Shown one piece after another: positions 16,465 to 25,473 of a DNA stretch of 64,000 bases. Origin of the DNA: Pseudomonas sp. N40(2020) (GTDB taxonomy: Bacteria; Pseudomonadota; Gammaproteobacteria; Pseudomonadales; Pseudomonadaceae); assembly GCF_014472415.1 (NCBI RefSeq), contig NZ_JACSZV010000012.1:1-64000 (forward strand), written 5' to 3'. The notes beneath the pieces are model-generated. The model worked only from the letters and a program-made list of their open reading frames with translations. It did not search any database and was not told where the DNA came from. Within the stretch, counting starts at the first letter, position 1; each line of letters opens with the position of its first letter. Position numbers and translations under genes: made by a program.

Positions 16465-16479
16465 GGTGATTCTCCCTTT

Positions 16480-17421
16480 TTAACGGACTGGAGGCACAGT
16501 GGTGGTAGTGGTGTAGGTATCGACTTCAACGTACTCGACCGCATCCCGACGACGACCGCCGTAGGTTGCCGCGAGACTGGCGAAGAAGGCACCGGCCAGC
16601 AGCGCGATGAACATCCACAACGAGGTCAAGGCTGCAACTTTGGCGGCAGTATCGGCAGCTTGCTGGGCTTTCAGTTTGGCGTCGGCGATGGCTTTCTGGG
16701 TGCGGGCATACACTTCGTCGACACGACGCTCAGCGTCGGCCTGACTCAGGTTGGTACGTTGCGCTACCAGTTGCGCGAGGTAGGTGCGGTCTTCGGCGCT
16801 GAGCTGACCGTTGGCCAGGCTTTGGGTAAAGATTCGCGCCACTGCGCCATGTGCAGCGTCATCACTGACAGAAGCTGGACGGTCATCGCGGAACAGGTTG
16901 TCGATGTAATAACCGTACTGGTTGCTGTCAGTGTTCGCCGCTGCATTTCCGGCCGCTTGGGTCACGGCGCTTGCCGCACCACCGACCACACTGGCACCGG
17001 CCTGAACGCCACCGCTGATTACGCTGCTGACCGAACCGACCACCAGAATCGCGGTCACCAGTGTGGCCACGCACCACGCCAGGAACCCATGAGCGGTGTC
17101 GCGGAAATACACTTCGTCACCGTGCATGTTCGCCCATTTCACTCGCAGGCGACCTGCAATATAGCCACCCAGACCGGAAGCAATGATTTGCGTCGCCGCC
17201 AGCCAGACAATCGTCGTAATACCCAAGCCCTTGGCGCTGATGCCCTCACCGGCCCATGGTGAAACCGCAGAGAATCCCAAACCGAAGCCGAGCAGCACCA
17301 AAATCATCGACAGTGCGGCGGCCGCCGCCGCACCGGCGAAGATCGCACCCCAGGACACGCCTGAGACGTTGCTCGACTCTCCTTCGTAGGCAGGATAAAA
17401 CCCATCAGAGGATCTATTCAT
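16480..17421 (-). CDS. Hypothetical polytopic membrane protein
   Basis: A 313-residue inner membrane protein that I cannot assign. A glycine/alanine-rich first helix (WGAIFAGAAAAAALSMILVLLGFGLGF) and two more helices lie before residue 140. A soluble region with a coiled-coil stretch (ERRVDEVYARTQKAIADAKLKAQQAADTAAK) follows, and a last helix (LWMFIALLAGAFFASLAATYG) sits near the C-terminus. The tail ends with a threonine run. GGAGC lies upstream of the ATG at 17421, while the frame remains open to 17514. It is probably co-transcribed with the 24-residue microprotein. Confidence 0.78.
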   Translation of the reverse strand: MNRSSDGFYPAYEGESSNVSGVSWGAIFAGAAAAAALSMILVLLGFGLGFSAVSPWAGEGISAKGLGITTIVWLAATQIIASGLGGYIAGRLRVKWANMHGDEVYFRDTAHGFLAWCVATLVTAILVVGSVSSVISGGVQAGASVVGGAASAVTQAAGNAAANTDSNQYGYYIDNLFRDDRPASVSDDAAHGAVARIFTQSLANGQLSAEDRTYLAQLVAQRTNLSQADAERRVDEVYARTQKAIADAKLKAQQAADTAAKVAALTSLWMFIALLAGAFFASLAATYGGRRRDAVEYVEVDTYTTTTTVPPVR

Positions 17422-17727
17422 TGTTGTAGTGCTCCAGGCATGAAAAATGGTGTTACAACTCGTCACACTACGAATTGCAGCGACCGTGCCAGTTGCCAGA
17501 ATTAAACAATTCATTAAATTTCAATGATTTATAAAAGATGAACTTCTTAGGACGTTGCAATTTGCAAAGTGCAGCCGATTTCAGCGGGTTTTATGCATTG
17601 GCATCGATTGCAGCAGGCGTCGACATTTGCGTGTGCCATAGCCCGAAGATGAAAGTTAATTTAAAGCGCCGCGGAAAATTCTTGGCAAAATGCTGCCATT
17701 CCGTTTGAACCGATCAAGGCCTGCCCT
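17422..17727. other. 306-base AT-rich intergenic region
   Basis: This gap separates a divergent pair (membrane protein on the minus strand, response regulator on the plus strand), so it must hold both promoters. It is visibly AT-rich. A perfect 13-base palindrome, TTGCAA-T-TTGCAA, lies at 17555-17567 and could bind a regulator. I see no gene, RNA structure or REP here. Confidence 0.6.
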
Positions 17728-18411
17728 ATGACTCGCATATTGACCATCGAAGACGACGCCGTGACCGCCCGGGAAATCGTCGCCGAACTCAGCAGCCACG
17801 GCCTCGACGTTGACTGGGTCGACAATGGCCGCGAAGGCCTCGACCGCGCCGTGAGCGGCAACTACGACCTGATCACCCTCGACCGCATGTTGCCGGAGCT
17901 CGATGGTCTGGCCATCGTCACCACCCTGCGCACCATGGGCGTGGCGACGCCGATCCTGATGATCAGCGCCCTCTCCGATGTCGACGAGCGCGTGCGCGGC
18001 TTGCGTGCCGGTGGCGACGACTACCTGACCAAACCCTTCGCCACCGACGAGATGGCCGCGCGGGTCGAAGTGTTGCTGCGCCGGCAGAACAGCGGCGCCA
18101 CTCAAGCGACGACGTTGCGGGTGGCGGATCTTGAGCTGGATCTGATCAGCCACGAAGCACGTCGCGCCGAGCAGGTGCTGACGCTGCTGCCGACCGAATA
18201 CAAATTGCTGGAATTCCTGATGCGCAACAGCGGACAGATTCTGTCGCGGATGATGATTTTCGAAGAAGTCTGGGGTTATCACTTCGACCCCGGCACCAAC
18301 CTGATCGACGTGCACATCGGCCGTTTGCGCAAGAAGATCGACGCGGCGGGCAACGTTCCGCTGATCCGCACGGTACGGGGCTCGGGTTATGTCATTGCCG
18401 AACCCGTCTGA
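17728..18411 (+). CDS. OmpR/PhoB-family response regulator
   Basis: A 227-residue response regulator. The receiver domain (1-118) has the acidic pair Glu8-Asp9, phospho-acceptor Asp52 (LITLDRMLP) and Lys102 (YLTKPF). The winged-helix DNA-binding domain (about 128-225) contains LLPTEYKLLEFLMRNSGQILSR and VHIGRLRKKID. It overlaps the histidine kinase gene downstream by 23 bases, so the two form one coupled operon. The signal sensed and the regulon cannot be inferred. Confidence 0.93.
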   Translation: MTRILTIEDDAVTAREIVAELSSHGLDVDWVDNGREGLDRAVSGNYDLITLDRMLPELDGLAIVTTLRTMGVATPILMISALSDVDERVRGLRAGGDDYLTKPFATDEMAARVEVLLRRQNSGATQATTLRVADLELDLISHEARRAEQVLTLLPTEYKLLEFLMRNSGQILSRMMIFEEVWGYHFDPGTNLIDVHIGRLRKKIDAAGNVPLIRTVRGSGYVIAEPV

Positions 18412-19783
18412 CGGCTGGCGCTCCTCCAGCAGCCGCTTGCTGGCGCTGTACAGTTCGCTGTTCGTAGCGTGGAGCGCGATCCTCATGGGAGTCATGTACT
18501 ACGAGGTTTCCGGCTACCTCGACAACCTCGCCAAACATTCGCTGATGCAACGTCAGCACCTGTTTTCGCACTTTCGCGGCCAGCAACTCGATGAAGCGCT
18601 CGCCGCGAGCATGACCTTCGATATTCGCGGCATCGACGCTTACGGTCTGTTCGACGCCGAGGGCCGCTACCTCGGCGGCGCCTTGCAACAACTGCCGGAA
18701 GGCCTGCCGCTGGACGGCAAGATCCACATGCTTTCCGAATGCGCCGACTCCGATGATCCGACCCTGCCCGCCGACAGCTGCGATGCTGTCGCGACGCAAA
18801 CCCGCGATGGTCGCTGGCTGGTGCTGCTGCGCGATAACGGCTCGCTGTTCGCCGTGACGCGGATCATTTTGCATGCGTTGTTCTGGGGCGTGTCGCTGAC
18901 AATTCTTCCGGGGATCGCCGGTTGGCACTTGCTGCGGCGCCGCCCGTTGCGGCGCATTCGTGCGATTCAGGATCGCGCGCAAGCCATTGTGGCCGGCGAC
19001 CTGACCCAGCGTTTGCCGCTATCCAACCGCCGCGATGAGCTGGACATGCTCGCCGCCATCGTCAACGCGATGCTGGAGCGCATCGAGCGCCTGATGAATG
19101 AGGTCAAAGGCGTCTGCGACAACATCGCCCATGATCTGCGTACCCCGCTGACCCGCTTGCGCGCGCAGTTGTATCGCATGCAGCAACAGGCCGGTGAAGG
19201 TTCGCAGGAAGCCGCGCAACTGGATCTGGTGCTGGCCGAGGCGGATACGCTGATGGCGCGGTTTCGGGGGTTGTTGCGGATTTCCGAGCTGGAGGATCGT
19301 CAGCGCCGTTCAGGGTTTGTCGAACTGGACCCCGTGTTGCTGCTCGAAGAACTTCACGAGTTTTACCTGCCGCTGGCCGAGGAAGGCGAACTGCGCTTCG
19401 AACTGAACATGCCGGAGACCTTGCCGCCGCTCAATGGTGATCGGGCGTTGTTGTTCGAGGCCTTGGCGAATCTGCTGAGCAACTCGATCAAATTCACGCC
19501 CGCCGGCGGCACGGTGATTTTGCGTGGGGTGAATGATGCCGGGCACACGCGGATTGAAGTACACGACTCAGGCCCGGGGATTCCCGAAGCCGAACGCGAG
19601 GCGGTGTTCCAGCGTTTCTATCGTGCCGAGGGCGGGCAGCCGCAAGGTGGTTTTGGCCTGGGATTGTCGATTGTCGCGGCGATTGTCAGCTTGCACGGCT
19701 TCAGCCTGGAAGTGCGCAGCAGTGACTTGGGTGGGGCGAAACTGGTGCTGGATTGTCGGCAGAGCCTGATCGCCAACACCTGA
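18389..19783 (+). CDS. Sensor histidine kinase
   Basis: A 464-residue membrane kinase and partner of the preceding response regulator. Two membrane helices (about 17-38 and 157-181) flank a periplasmic sensor of about 120 residues. HAMP follows, then HisKA with phospho-acceptor His248 (DNIAHDLRTPLTRLR), then HATPase_c with the N-box ALANLLSNSIKF and G-boxes DSGPGIPEAER and GGFGLGLSIV. The periplasmic part includes two cysteines (ECADSDDP, DSCDAV). The start overlaps the upstream gene by 23 bases. Confidence 0.93.
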   Translation: MSLPNPSDGWRSSSSRLLALYSSLFVAWSAILMGVMYYEVSGYLDNLAKHSLMQRQHLFSHFRGQQLDEALAASMTFDIRGIDAYGLFDAEGRYLGGALQQLPEGLPLDGKIHMLSECADSDDPTLPADSCDAVATQTRDGRWLVLLRDNGSLFAVTRIILHALFWGVSLTILPGIAGWHLLRRRPLRRIRAIQDRAQAIVAGDLTQRLPLSNRRDELDMLAAIVNAMLERIERLMNEVKGVCDNIAHDLRTPLTRLRAQLYRMQQQAGEGSQEAAQLDLVLAEADTLMARFRGLLRISELEDRQRRSGFVELDPVLLLEELHEFYLPLAEEGELRFELNMPETLPPLNGDRALLFEALANLLSNSIKFTPAGGTVILRGVNDAGHTRIEVHDSGPGIPEAEREAVFQRFYRAEGGQPQGGFGLGLSIVAAIVSLHGFSLEVRSSDLGGAKLVLDCRQSLIANT

Positions 19784-19803
19784 CCGCTCCTTGGAATGCA
19801 ATC

Positions 19804-19895
19804 CCTGTAGGAGTGAGCCTGCTCGCGATAACGGTGTATCAGTCAAAGAAGATATCGACTGACCATGCGCCATCGCGAACAGGCTCGCTCCTACA
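19804..19895. repeat. Paired REP elements (REPIN-like)
   Basis: CTGTAGGAGTGAGCCTGCTC at 19804 and the inverted copy GAACAGGCTCGCTCCTACA ending at 19895 surround about 40 unrelated bases. The pair sits between the convergent kinase and SRPBCC genes. Confidence 0.87.
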
Positions 19896-19912
19896 TTGGA
19901 TTGTGGCGTTCT

Positions 19913-20323
19913 TCAGGCCGGGTAATTGGCCCGAAGGGCCTCTAGGCCGCCCTGGTAGATGCCGCTGAACAACGCCACCACTTCCTCATCGCTCACACCT
20001 TTGGCGGTGAAACGCCCCGACCACGTGACCCGTGCCCCCTGCCCTTGGGCTTCAACCTTGATCGTCGCCAGATAATCGGTGGCCGGGAACGGTGCCTGTT
20101 CAATCGAATAGCCGTAGGTCCTGGCGGCATTGTCGAACGTTTGCAGACGTTCAATCACCACGGCGCCATCGGCGGTTTGCAGGGTGCGTACACGCCCGCC
20201 GTCGCTGAGTTCGCTGTTGGGAATGAACGGCAGCCAGTCCGGCAGCGTGTTGAAGCCGCCGATCAATTGCCAGACCTGATCGGCCGAAGCCGGGATATCG
20301 ATGGTTGCGGATGCAGTTGCCAT
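19913..20323 (-). CDS. SRPBCC family protein
   Basis: A 136-residue START-like (polyketide cyclase/dehydrase) fold. Recognisable are the N-terminal ATIDIPASADQVWQLIGGFNTLPDWLPFIPNSEL and the C-terminal helix VALFSGIYQGGLEALRANY. Such domains bind hydrophobic ligands, and the family alone does not define a reaction. It is the third gene of a minus-strand operon with the SDR (22 bases upstream) and the aldo/keto reductase, under the probable control of the divergent LysR gene at 22276. Confidence 0.85.
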   Translation of the reverse strand: MATASATIDIPASADQVWQLIGGFNTLPDWLPFIPNSELSDGGRVRTLQTADGAVVIERLQTFDNAARTYGYSIEQAPFPATDYLATIKVEAQGQGARVTWSGRFTAKGVSDEEVVALFSGIYQGGLEALRANYPA

Positions 20324-20345
20324 AAAAACGTCTCTCGTAAGGAAT

Positions 20346-21143
20346 TCAGATTGTCAGGCTGTCGACCACACCACCGTCGACCCGCAAAGCGGCGCCGGTC
20401 GTGGCCGAGGACAGCGGTGAAGCGATGTAGGTCACCAGATGTGCGACCTCTTCGACATCGGCCACACGCTGGATGATCGAGGTCGGACGCGCCTTGCGCA
20501 CAAAGGCGTCGGCCTCGTCACGCAGGTTGCGGCCGGACTCGGCAGCGGCGTCCTTGAGCATCTCCTCCAGACCATCGGTGAAGGTCGGCCCCGGCAGAAT
20601 CGCATTGACCGTCACGCCGGTGCCAGCCAGACGTTTGGCCAAGCCATGGGACACCGCCAGATTGGCGCTTTTGGTCACGCCATAATTGATCATGTCGGCC
20701 GGCGTCGCCACCCCGGATTCCGAAGACAGGAAAATCACCCGGCCCCAGCCCTGCTCGACCATCACCGGCACATAATGCCGCGACAGACGCACACCGGAAA
20801 TCACGTTGACCTCATAGAAGCGCGCCCACTCGCTGTCCGGCGCGTCGAAGAAGTCGACGTCATTAAAGATGCCGAGGTTATTCACCAGAATGTCGGCTTT
20901 CGGTTCTGCGGCGAAGAGTTTCTCCGCGCCTTCGGCGGTGCCCAGATCCGCCGTCAAACCGCGCAACTGGGCGCCAGGCACCTTCTGGCGAATGCTCGCC
21001 AGTGCCTGCTCGACCTTGGCCGTGTCGCGGCCGATCACCACCACCGTAGCGCCGGATTCAGCCAGCGACTGGCTGATGCCCAAACCGATACCAGCGGTGC
21101 TGCCGCTGACAATGGCGAGTTTTCCACTCAGATCAATCTTCAT
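20346..21143 (-). CDS. Short-chain dehydrogenase/reductase
   Basis: A 265-residue classical SDR, NAD(P)-dependent. The cofactor motif is SGSTAGIGLG, followed by NNLG. The catalytic residues are Ser in IFLSSESG and Tyr/Lys in INYGVTKSA. The C-terminal substrate part includes LPGPTFTDGLEEML. It overlaps the aldo/keto reductase gene by four bases (ATGA), so it is coupled. The substrate is unknown. The operon may reduce or detoxify a carbonyl compound. Confidence 0.9.
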   Translation of the reverse strand: MKIDLSGKLAIVSGSTAGIGLGISQSLAESGATVVVIGRDTAKVEQALASIRQKVPGAQLRGLTADLGTAEGAEKLFAAEPKADILVNNLGIFNDVDFFDAPDSEWARFYEVNVISGVRLSRHYVPVMVEQGWGRVIFLSSESGVATPADMINYGVTKSANLAVSHGLAKRLAGTGVTVNAILPGPTFTDGLEEMLKDAAAESGRNLRDEADAFVRKARPTSIIQRVADVEEVAHLVTYIASPLSSATTGAALRVDGGVVDSLTI

Positions 21144-22162
21144 GCTTTCACCTCATCGATTGGCAATGGTGCACGTTCGGACACCAGTTTTGCGTCACGC
21201 ATGGCCTGCCAGAAACCAGCAGGAATGGTCGCCGACAGTGCGGCCACGTCTTCGGCGATGCGACCCGGCTTGCTCGCACCGGGAATCACCGCTGCAACCG
21301 CTGGATGAGCCAGCGAAAATTGCAGGGCAGCGGCTTTCACATCGACGTTGTAAGCCGCAGCGATGCGTTTGATCTGTTCAACCCGGGCGACGATTTCAGG
21401 GTTGGCCTTCTGGTATTCGAAGTGCGCACCGCCAGCCAGAATTCCTGAGCTGTAAGGGCCGCCAACGACGATTTCAACGTTTTGCGCCAGCGCCGCCTCC
21501 ATCAGGCGTTGCAATGGACGTTCGTGGTCGAGCAGCGTGTAGCGCCCCGCGAGCAGGAAGCCATCCGGCTGCGCCTCGGTCAGATCCAGCGTCAACTCGC
21601 ACGGCTCGACCTTGTTCACGCCCAGGCCCCAGCCCTTGATCACGCCTTCTTCACGCAAACGGGTCAGCACTTTGAACGCGCCGGTGCGGGCCTGATTGAA
21701 ATATTCCAGCCATTGATCGCCGTAGAAGTCCTGAGCAATGTCGTGCACCCACACGATGTCGAGACGGTCGGTTTGCAGGCGATTGAGGCTGTCCTCGATT
21801 GAACGCAGGGTCGCGTCGGCGCTGTAGTCGTTGACGATCTTGTTCGGGCGACCGTGTTCGAACACCCCGCTCTTCTCGCCCAGATCGCGGGCAGCGGCGT
21901 CTTCGACTTCATCGAGAATCACCCGGCCGACCTTGCTGCTCAGCACATAGTCGTCGCGCTTGTATTGTTTCAGTGCTTCACCGAGGCGGATCTCCGACAA
22001 ACCCGAGCCGTAGAACGGCGCGGTGTCGAAGTAGCGCACACCGGCATCCCACGCGGCATGCACGGTGGCCTGCGCTTCTGCTTCGGGGATGGCGCGGAAC
22101 ATGTTGCCCAGTGGGGCGGTGCCGAAGCCCAGTTGGCCGGGCAGTTTGTCTTTCAAGCTCAT
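21140..22162 (-). CDS. Aldo/keto reductase
   Basis: A 340-residue NAD(P)H-dependent reductase with a TIM-barrel fold. The catalytic tetrad is visible in YFDTAPFYGSG (Asp, Tyr), LSSKVGR (Lys) and IVWVHDI (His). The C-terminal cofactor part contains AVAAVIPGASKPGRIAED. The sequence is closest to the D-threo-aldose/L-fucose dehydrogenase and pyridoxal dehydrogenase branch. It is the first gene of a three-gene operon and is divergent from a LysR gene 114 bases away. Confidence 0.9.
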   Translation of the reverse strand: MSLKDKLPGQLGFGTAPLGNMFRAIPEAEAQATVHAAWDAGVRYFDTAPFYGSGLSEIRLGEALKQYKRDDYVLSSKVGRVILDEVEDAAARDLGEKSGVFEHGRPNKIVNDYSADATLRSIEDSLNRLQTDRLDIVWVHDIAQDFYGDQWLEYFNQARTGAFKVLTRLREEGVIKGWGLGVNKVEPCELTLDLTEAQPDGFLLAGRYTLLDHERPLQRLMEAALAQNVEIVVGGPYSSGILAGGAHFEYQKANPEIVARVEQIKRIAAAYNVDVKAAALQFSLAHPAVAAVIPGASKPGRIAEDVAALSATIPAGFWQAMRDAKLVSERAPLPIDEVKA

Positions 22163-22275
22163 TGGATTGTCCTCATTCGTTGCGTGGTCTGCGTGACCGT
22201 TGAGCAGATCCTAGATTGCGACACCGAGACCGTCCAAGACATAATGCGCATCACTTGAGTCCCTAGAGGTCTGAC

Positions 22276-23163
22276 ATGATCGACATTCGCCAATTGCGCT
22301 ACTTCGTCGCCGTCGCCGAGGAAGAGCACGTCGGCCGTGCTGCCGAGCGGCTGCATATTTCCCAGTCACCGCTGAGCCGGCAGATCGCCCAGCTCGAAGA
22401 GCGCCTGGGCCTGACGCTGTTCGAGCGCAGCCAGCAACGCATTCGTCTGACCCGCGATGGCCAGACCTTCCTCGCTGAAACCCGCGCCCTGCTGACCCAC
22501 GCCAATCGCCTGGAATCCCTCGGCAAGCGACTGGGCCGGGGCGAAGAAGGCGGGTTGTGCATCGGCTACATCGAAAACGCCATGCACGCCGGCGTCCTGC
22601 CCAATGCCTTGCGCGTGCTGCGGGTGGACCGGCCGAACGTACATGTCGCGCTGTACAACCTCAGTTCCGCCGAGCAACTGGAAGGCTTGCGACAGCGTAG
22701 TCTCGATATTGCCTTGGTGAGTGAGCCGCCGACCGATGACGATCCGGATCTGCTCGGATTTCAGGTACTCGATGATCCGATGCTGTTGGCGTTGCCGGAA
22801 CAGCATCCGTTAGCTGGCAAGGTCTCATTGAGTCCAGAGGATCTGGCCGATCAGGAATGGATCGGCGTGCAGCCACGGCAGGATGCGAGCGATGAGTTCG
22901 TCAGCGCGTGCATCCGTGCAGGCTTTACCCCGGATGTGCGGATGCAGGCGACCGAGCCGTTTACCGCACTGGGGCTGGTGGCGTCGGGGTTGGGGATTGC
23001 CATGATCCAGAAGGGTTTGAGCCATAACGCCCCACCGGGGGTGGTGCTGCGCGAGGTGCCGTGGCTGGCGTTTACTACACCGCTGTGGGCGGCGTGGCAC
23101 CGGATCAATTTGCGGCCGTTGGTGGAGACGTTTCGCAAAGTGCTGACAGGCACCGCCCCCTGA
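22276..23163 (+). CDS. LysR-family regulator, divergent to the reductase operon
   Basis: A 295-residue LTTR. The HTH is FVAVAEEEHVGRAAERLHISQSPLSRQIAQLEERLGL (about 10-46), a form typical of the BenM/CatM-like group, followed by the ligand-binding domain (about 90-285). Its divergent position relative to the aldo/keto reductase-SDR-SRPBCC operon makes that operon the likely target. The start gives the standard MIDIRQLRYF N-terminus. Confidence 0.9.
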   Translation: MIDIRQLRYFVAVAEEEHVGRAAERLHISQSPLSRQIAQLEERLGLTLFERSQQRIRLTRDGQTFLAETRALLTHANRLESLGKRLGRGEEGGLCIGYIENAMHAGVLPNALRVLRVDRPNVHVALYNLSSAEQLEGLRQRSLDIALVSEPPTDDDPDLLGFQVLDDPMLLALPEQHPLAGKVSLSPEDLADQEWIGVQPRQDASDEFVSACIRAGFTPDVRMQATEPFTALGLVASGLGIAMIQKGLSHNAPPGVVLREVPWLAFTTPLWAAWHRINLRPLVETFRKVLTGTAP

Positions 23164-23220
23164 CTTCAGGAATGACTGGTTTCACTACACTGAAGAATCC
23201 GCACATCGGAGGCTTTGGGC

Positions 23221-24147
23221 ATGAACCGTAACGACCTGCGCCGCGTCGACATGAACCTGTTGCTGATTTTCGAAACGCTGATGTTCGAAAAGAACCTGAC
23301 CCGCGCCGGGGAAAAACTGTTCCTCGGCCAACCGGCGGTCAGCGCTTCCCTCGCCCGTCTGCGCGATCTGTTCGACGATCCGCTGCTGGTGCGCAACGGC
23401 CGCACCCTCGAACCCACGCAACGGGCGCTGGCGATCCTCAAGGAGCTGCAACCGGCGATGGACACCATCTCGGGTGCCGTCAGCCGCGCCAAGGATTTCG
23501 ACCCGCTGGCCAGCCGTGACGTGTTTCGCATCGGTCTGTCCGACGACGCGGAATTCGGCCTGCTGCCGCCGCTGCTCAAACAGCTGCGCGAAGAAGCACC
23601 GAACGTGGTGGTGGTGATCCGCCGGGTGAATTTTCTGTTGATGTCGTCAATGCTCGCCACCGGGGAAATCTCCGTGGGCGTCAGTTACACCACCGAACTG
23701 CCGGCCAACGCCAAGCGGAAAAAGCTGCGCGATTTACGCTGCAAGATCCTCCGTGCCGACGACCGTCCCGGTGCGCTGACCCTCGACGATTACTGCGAGC
23801 GCCCGCATGCGCTGGTGTCGTTTTCCGGGGACCTGGGCGGGGCCATCGACAACGATCTGGCGCGGGTCAATCGCAGCCGTCGCGTGGTGCTGGCGGTGCC
23901 GCAATTCGCCGGGTTACGGGCGATTCTCGCCGGCACCGACATGCTCGCCACCGTGCCGGACTTTGCGGCGTGTGCACTGGTTGAAGGCAGCAACGGTTTG
24001 CGTGCCGACGACCCGCCGTTCGACATCGTCCCCTCGGAGCTGTCGATGGTCTGGAACGGTGTTAACGACAACGACCCTGCGGAACGTTGGTTGCGCTCGC
24101 TGATTGCCCATCACATGTCGGCTCCGCTGCCGCTGGAGGCGCACTGA
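23221..24147 (+). CDS. LysR-family regulator (NodD/LeuO-like)
   Basis: A 308-residue LTTR of the NodD-like branch. It begins MNRNDLRRVDMNLLLIFETLMFEKNLTRAGEKLFLGQPAVSASLARLRDLF, with DDPLLVRNGRTLEPT after the HTH. GGAGG at 23207-23211 lies nine bases before the ATG at 23221, and an in-frame TTG at 23215 is less likely. The 3' end overlaps the convergent DinB gene by 86 bases, so only one of the two ends may be conserved. The target is unknown. Confidence 0.88.
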   Translation: MNRNDLRRVDMNLLLIFETLMFEKNLTRAGEKLFLGQPAVSASLARLRDLFDDPLLVRNGRTLEPTQRALAILKELQPAMDTISGAVSRAKDFDPLASRDVFRIGLSDDAEFGLLPPLLKQLREEAPNVVVVIRRVNFLLMSSMLATGEISVGVSYTTELPANAKRKKLRDLRCKILRADDRPGALTLDDYCERPHALVSFSGDLGGAIDNDLARVNRSRRVVLAVPQFAGLRAILAGTDMLATVPDFAACALVEGSNGLRADDPPFDIVPSELSMVWNGVNDNDPAERWLRSLIAHHMSAPLPLEAH

Positions 24148-24661
24148 ACGCTTTGAAATTCGGGTCGACCTCGCGCAGATAAACCGGCAGATCGGTCATC
24201 GGCGGCATCTGCGGAATCTCGAAATACATCTGGATCACCCAGCCACGGTGATAGCTGTTGTGGTTGATCACATGCAGGAAAATCGCCCCGGCGTTCATGC
24301 TGCCGCCGTCGCCGGAGACGAACTTGAAATCGATCTCGCGATTGAGTGAAGCCTCGGTCTGTTGCTGGCTCCAGGTGCTATACCAGCGATCGACGTCCTG
24401 CTGGGCCTGGCGCAATTCGCCGAGATCGGCGTGCACCAGATCATGGGAAGACTGAAAGCCATGGTCTCGCCCCTCAAGGTGCGCCTGCCAGATGCGGTCA
24501 ACCACGTAGATGTGGTTCAAGGTGCCGATCAGGTTCTTGAAGATCGTTTTGCGCTCCTTGGTGATTTCCTCAGGAGGCAGTGCTTGGAGGCTGTCGAACA
24601 GGCGTTGATTGGCCCAGGATTTGTAATCAGCAAACAGGTGGGCAGTGGCCAGGTTGATCAT
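24062..24661 (-). CDS. DinB family protein
   Basis: A 199-residue four-helix protein of the DinB/YfiT-like metalloenzyme superfamily. The expected histidines are in IGTLNHIYVVDRIW and in the HxxxH of HVINHNSYHRGW, which would bind a divalent metal. The family contains thiol transferases and DNA damage-linked proteins of mostly unknown activity. The C-terminal ~30 residues (FSAPPAAAEPTCDGQ...) lie over the LysR gene on the other strand and are probably not part of the fold. The start at 24661 has GGAG seven bases upstream. Confidence 0.85.
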   Translation of the reverse strand: MINLATAHLFADYKSWANQRLFDSLQALPPEEITKERKTIFKNLIGTLNHIYVVDRIWQAHLEGRDHGFQSSHDLVHADLGELRQAQQDVDRWYSTWSQQQTEASLNREIDFKFVSGDGGSMNAGAIFLHVINHNSYHRGWVIQMYFEIPQMPPMTDLPVYLREVDPNFKAFSAPPAAAEPTCDGQSASATNVPQGRCR

Positions 24662-24771
24662 CATGAGGCTCCGCAGGCACAAAAAGGCTGATCCTATGAT
24701 AGCCCGAGTTGGCGCGGGCGCCGTGGGGCCTGATCGTCGGTCACGATCTACCCCACAGCAATCGTGGTGTG

Positions 24772-25440
24772 TCAGGCCTTGTGCAGGTGAAGCTGACCGG
24801 CGCTGTCGACTTTGACGCTGATCGCCTCGTAACTGGCCAATGTCGCATGCGACGTTTCGAGTGGATGCTGGTGCGTCGTGGTGATGATCATCAGCGGCGC
24901 GCCGGCGGCTTCGGCGGCCTGAATGCCGACGGCAGCGTCTTCGAAAATCAGGCAGTCGCGCGGCTCAAGTCCCAGGCGTTTGGCGGCCAGAATATAACCG
25001 GACGGATCGGGTTTGCCGGCCTTCACATCCTCGGCAGTGATCATCACCGCAGGCTCGGGAATGCCCGCCGCTGCCATCCGCCGCAAGGCCAGATCCCGCG
25101 GCGCCGAGGTGACCATGGCCCAGCGCTCGGCGGGCAGGCGCTTGAGAAACGCTGCCGCACCGGGAATCTCGACAATGCCTTCAACGTCGCCGATTTCCGC
25201 CTCGGTGATGAACGCCGCTTGTTCTTCGGCATTCACTCCCGGCAAGTTCAGGCGATTGATGGTGTCGATGGCCCGCGCGCCATGAATGGTCGGCAAAAAC
25301 GATTCGACGTCCACGCCATGCCGCACGGCCCAGGCTGACCAGATCCGCTCGGCGGCGGCGATGGAATTGAGGACGGTGCCGTCCATGTCGAACAGGAACG
25401 CGCCGAACGCGCGGTCAAAAACACAATCGTGAGCAGACAA
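24772..25440 (-). CDS. HAD-family phosphatase (beta-PGM-like)
   Basis: A 222-residue HAD hydrolase. Motif I is FLFDMDGTVLNS, motif II is VTSAPRD, and motifs III/IV are KAGKPDPSGY and CLIFEDAAVGIQAA. A helical cap domain lies between I and II, as in phosphoglucomutase-like and sugar-phosphate phosphatases. I chose the TTG at 25440 because AGAGGA lies nine bases upstream. The first ATG, at 25491, falls inside a perfect hairpin (25474-25500) and would add an unrelated N-terminus. The substrate is unknown but is probably a small phosphate ester. Confidence 0.85.
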   Translation of the reverse strand: MSAHDCVFDRAFGAFLFDMDGTVLNSIAAAERIWSAWAVRHGVDVESFLPTIHGARAIDTINRLNLPGVNAEEQAAFITEAEIGDVEGIVEIPGAAAFLKRLPAERWAMVTSAPRDLALRRMAAAGIPEPAVMITAEDVKAGKPDPSGYILAAKRLGLEPRDCLIFEDAAVGIQAAEAAGAPLMIITTTHQHPLETSHATLASYEAISVKVDSAGQLHLHKA

Positions 25441-25473
25441 AGGGTCGCATCCTCTGGCAATGGCAGGCAGGTT

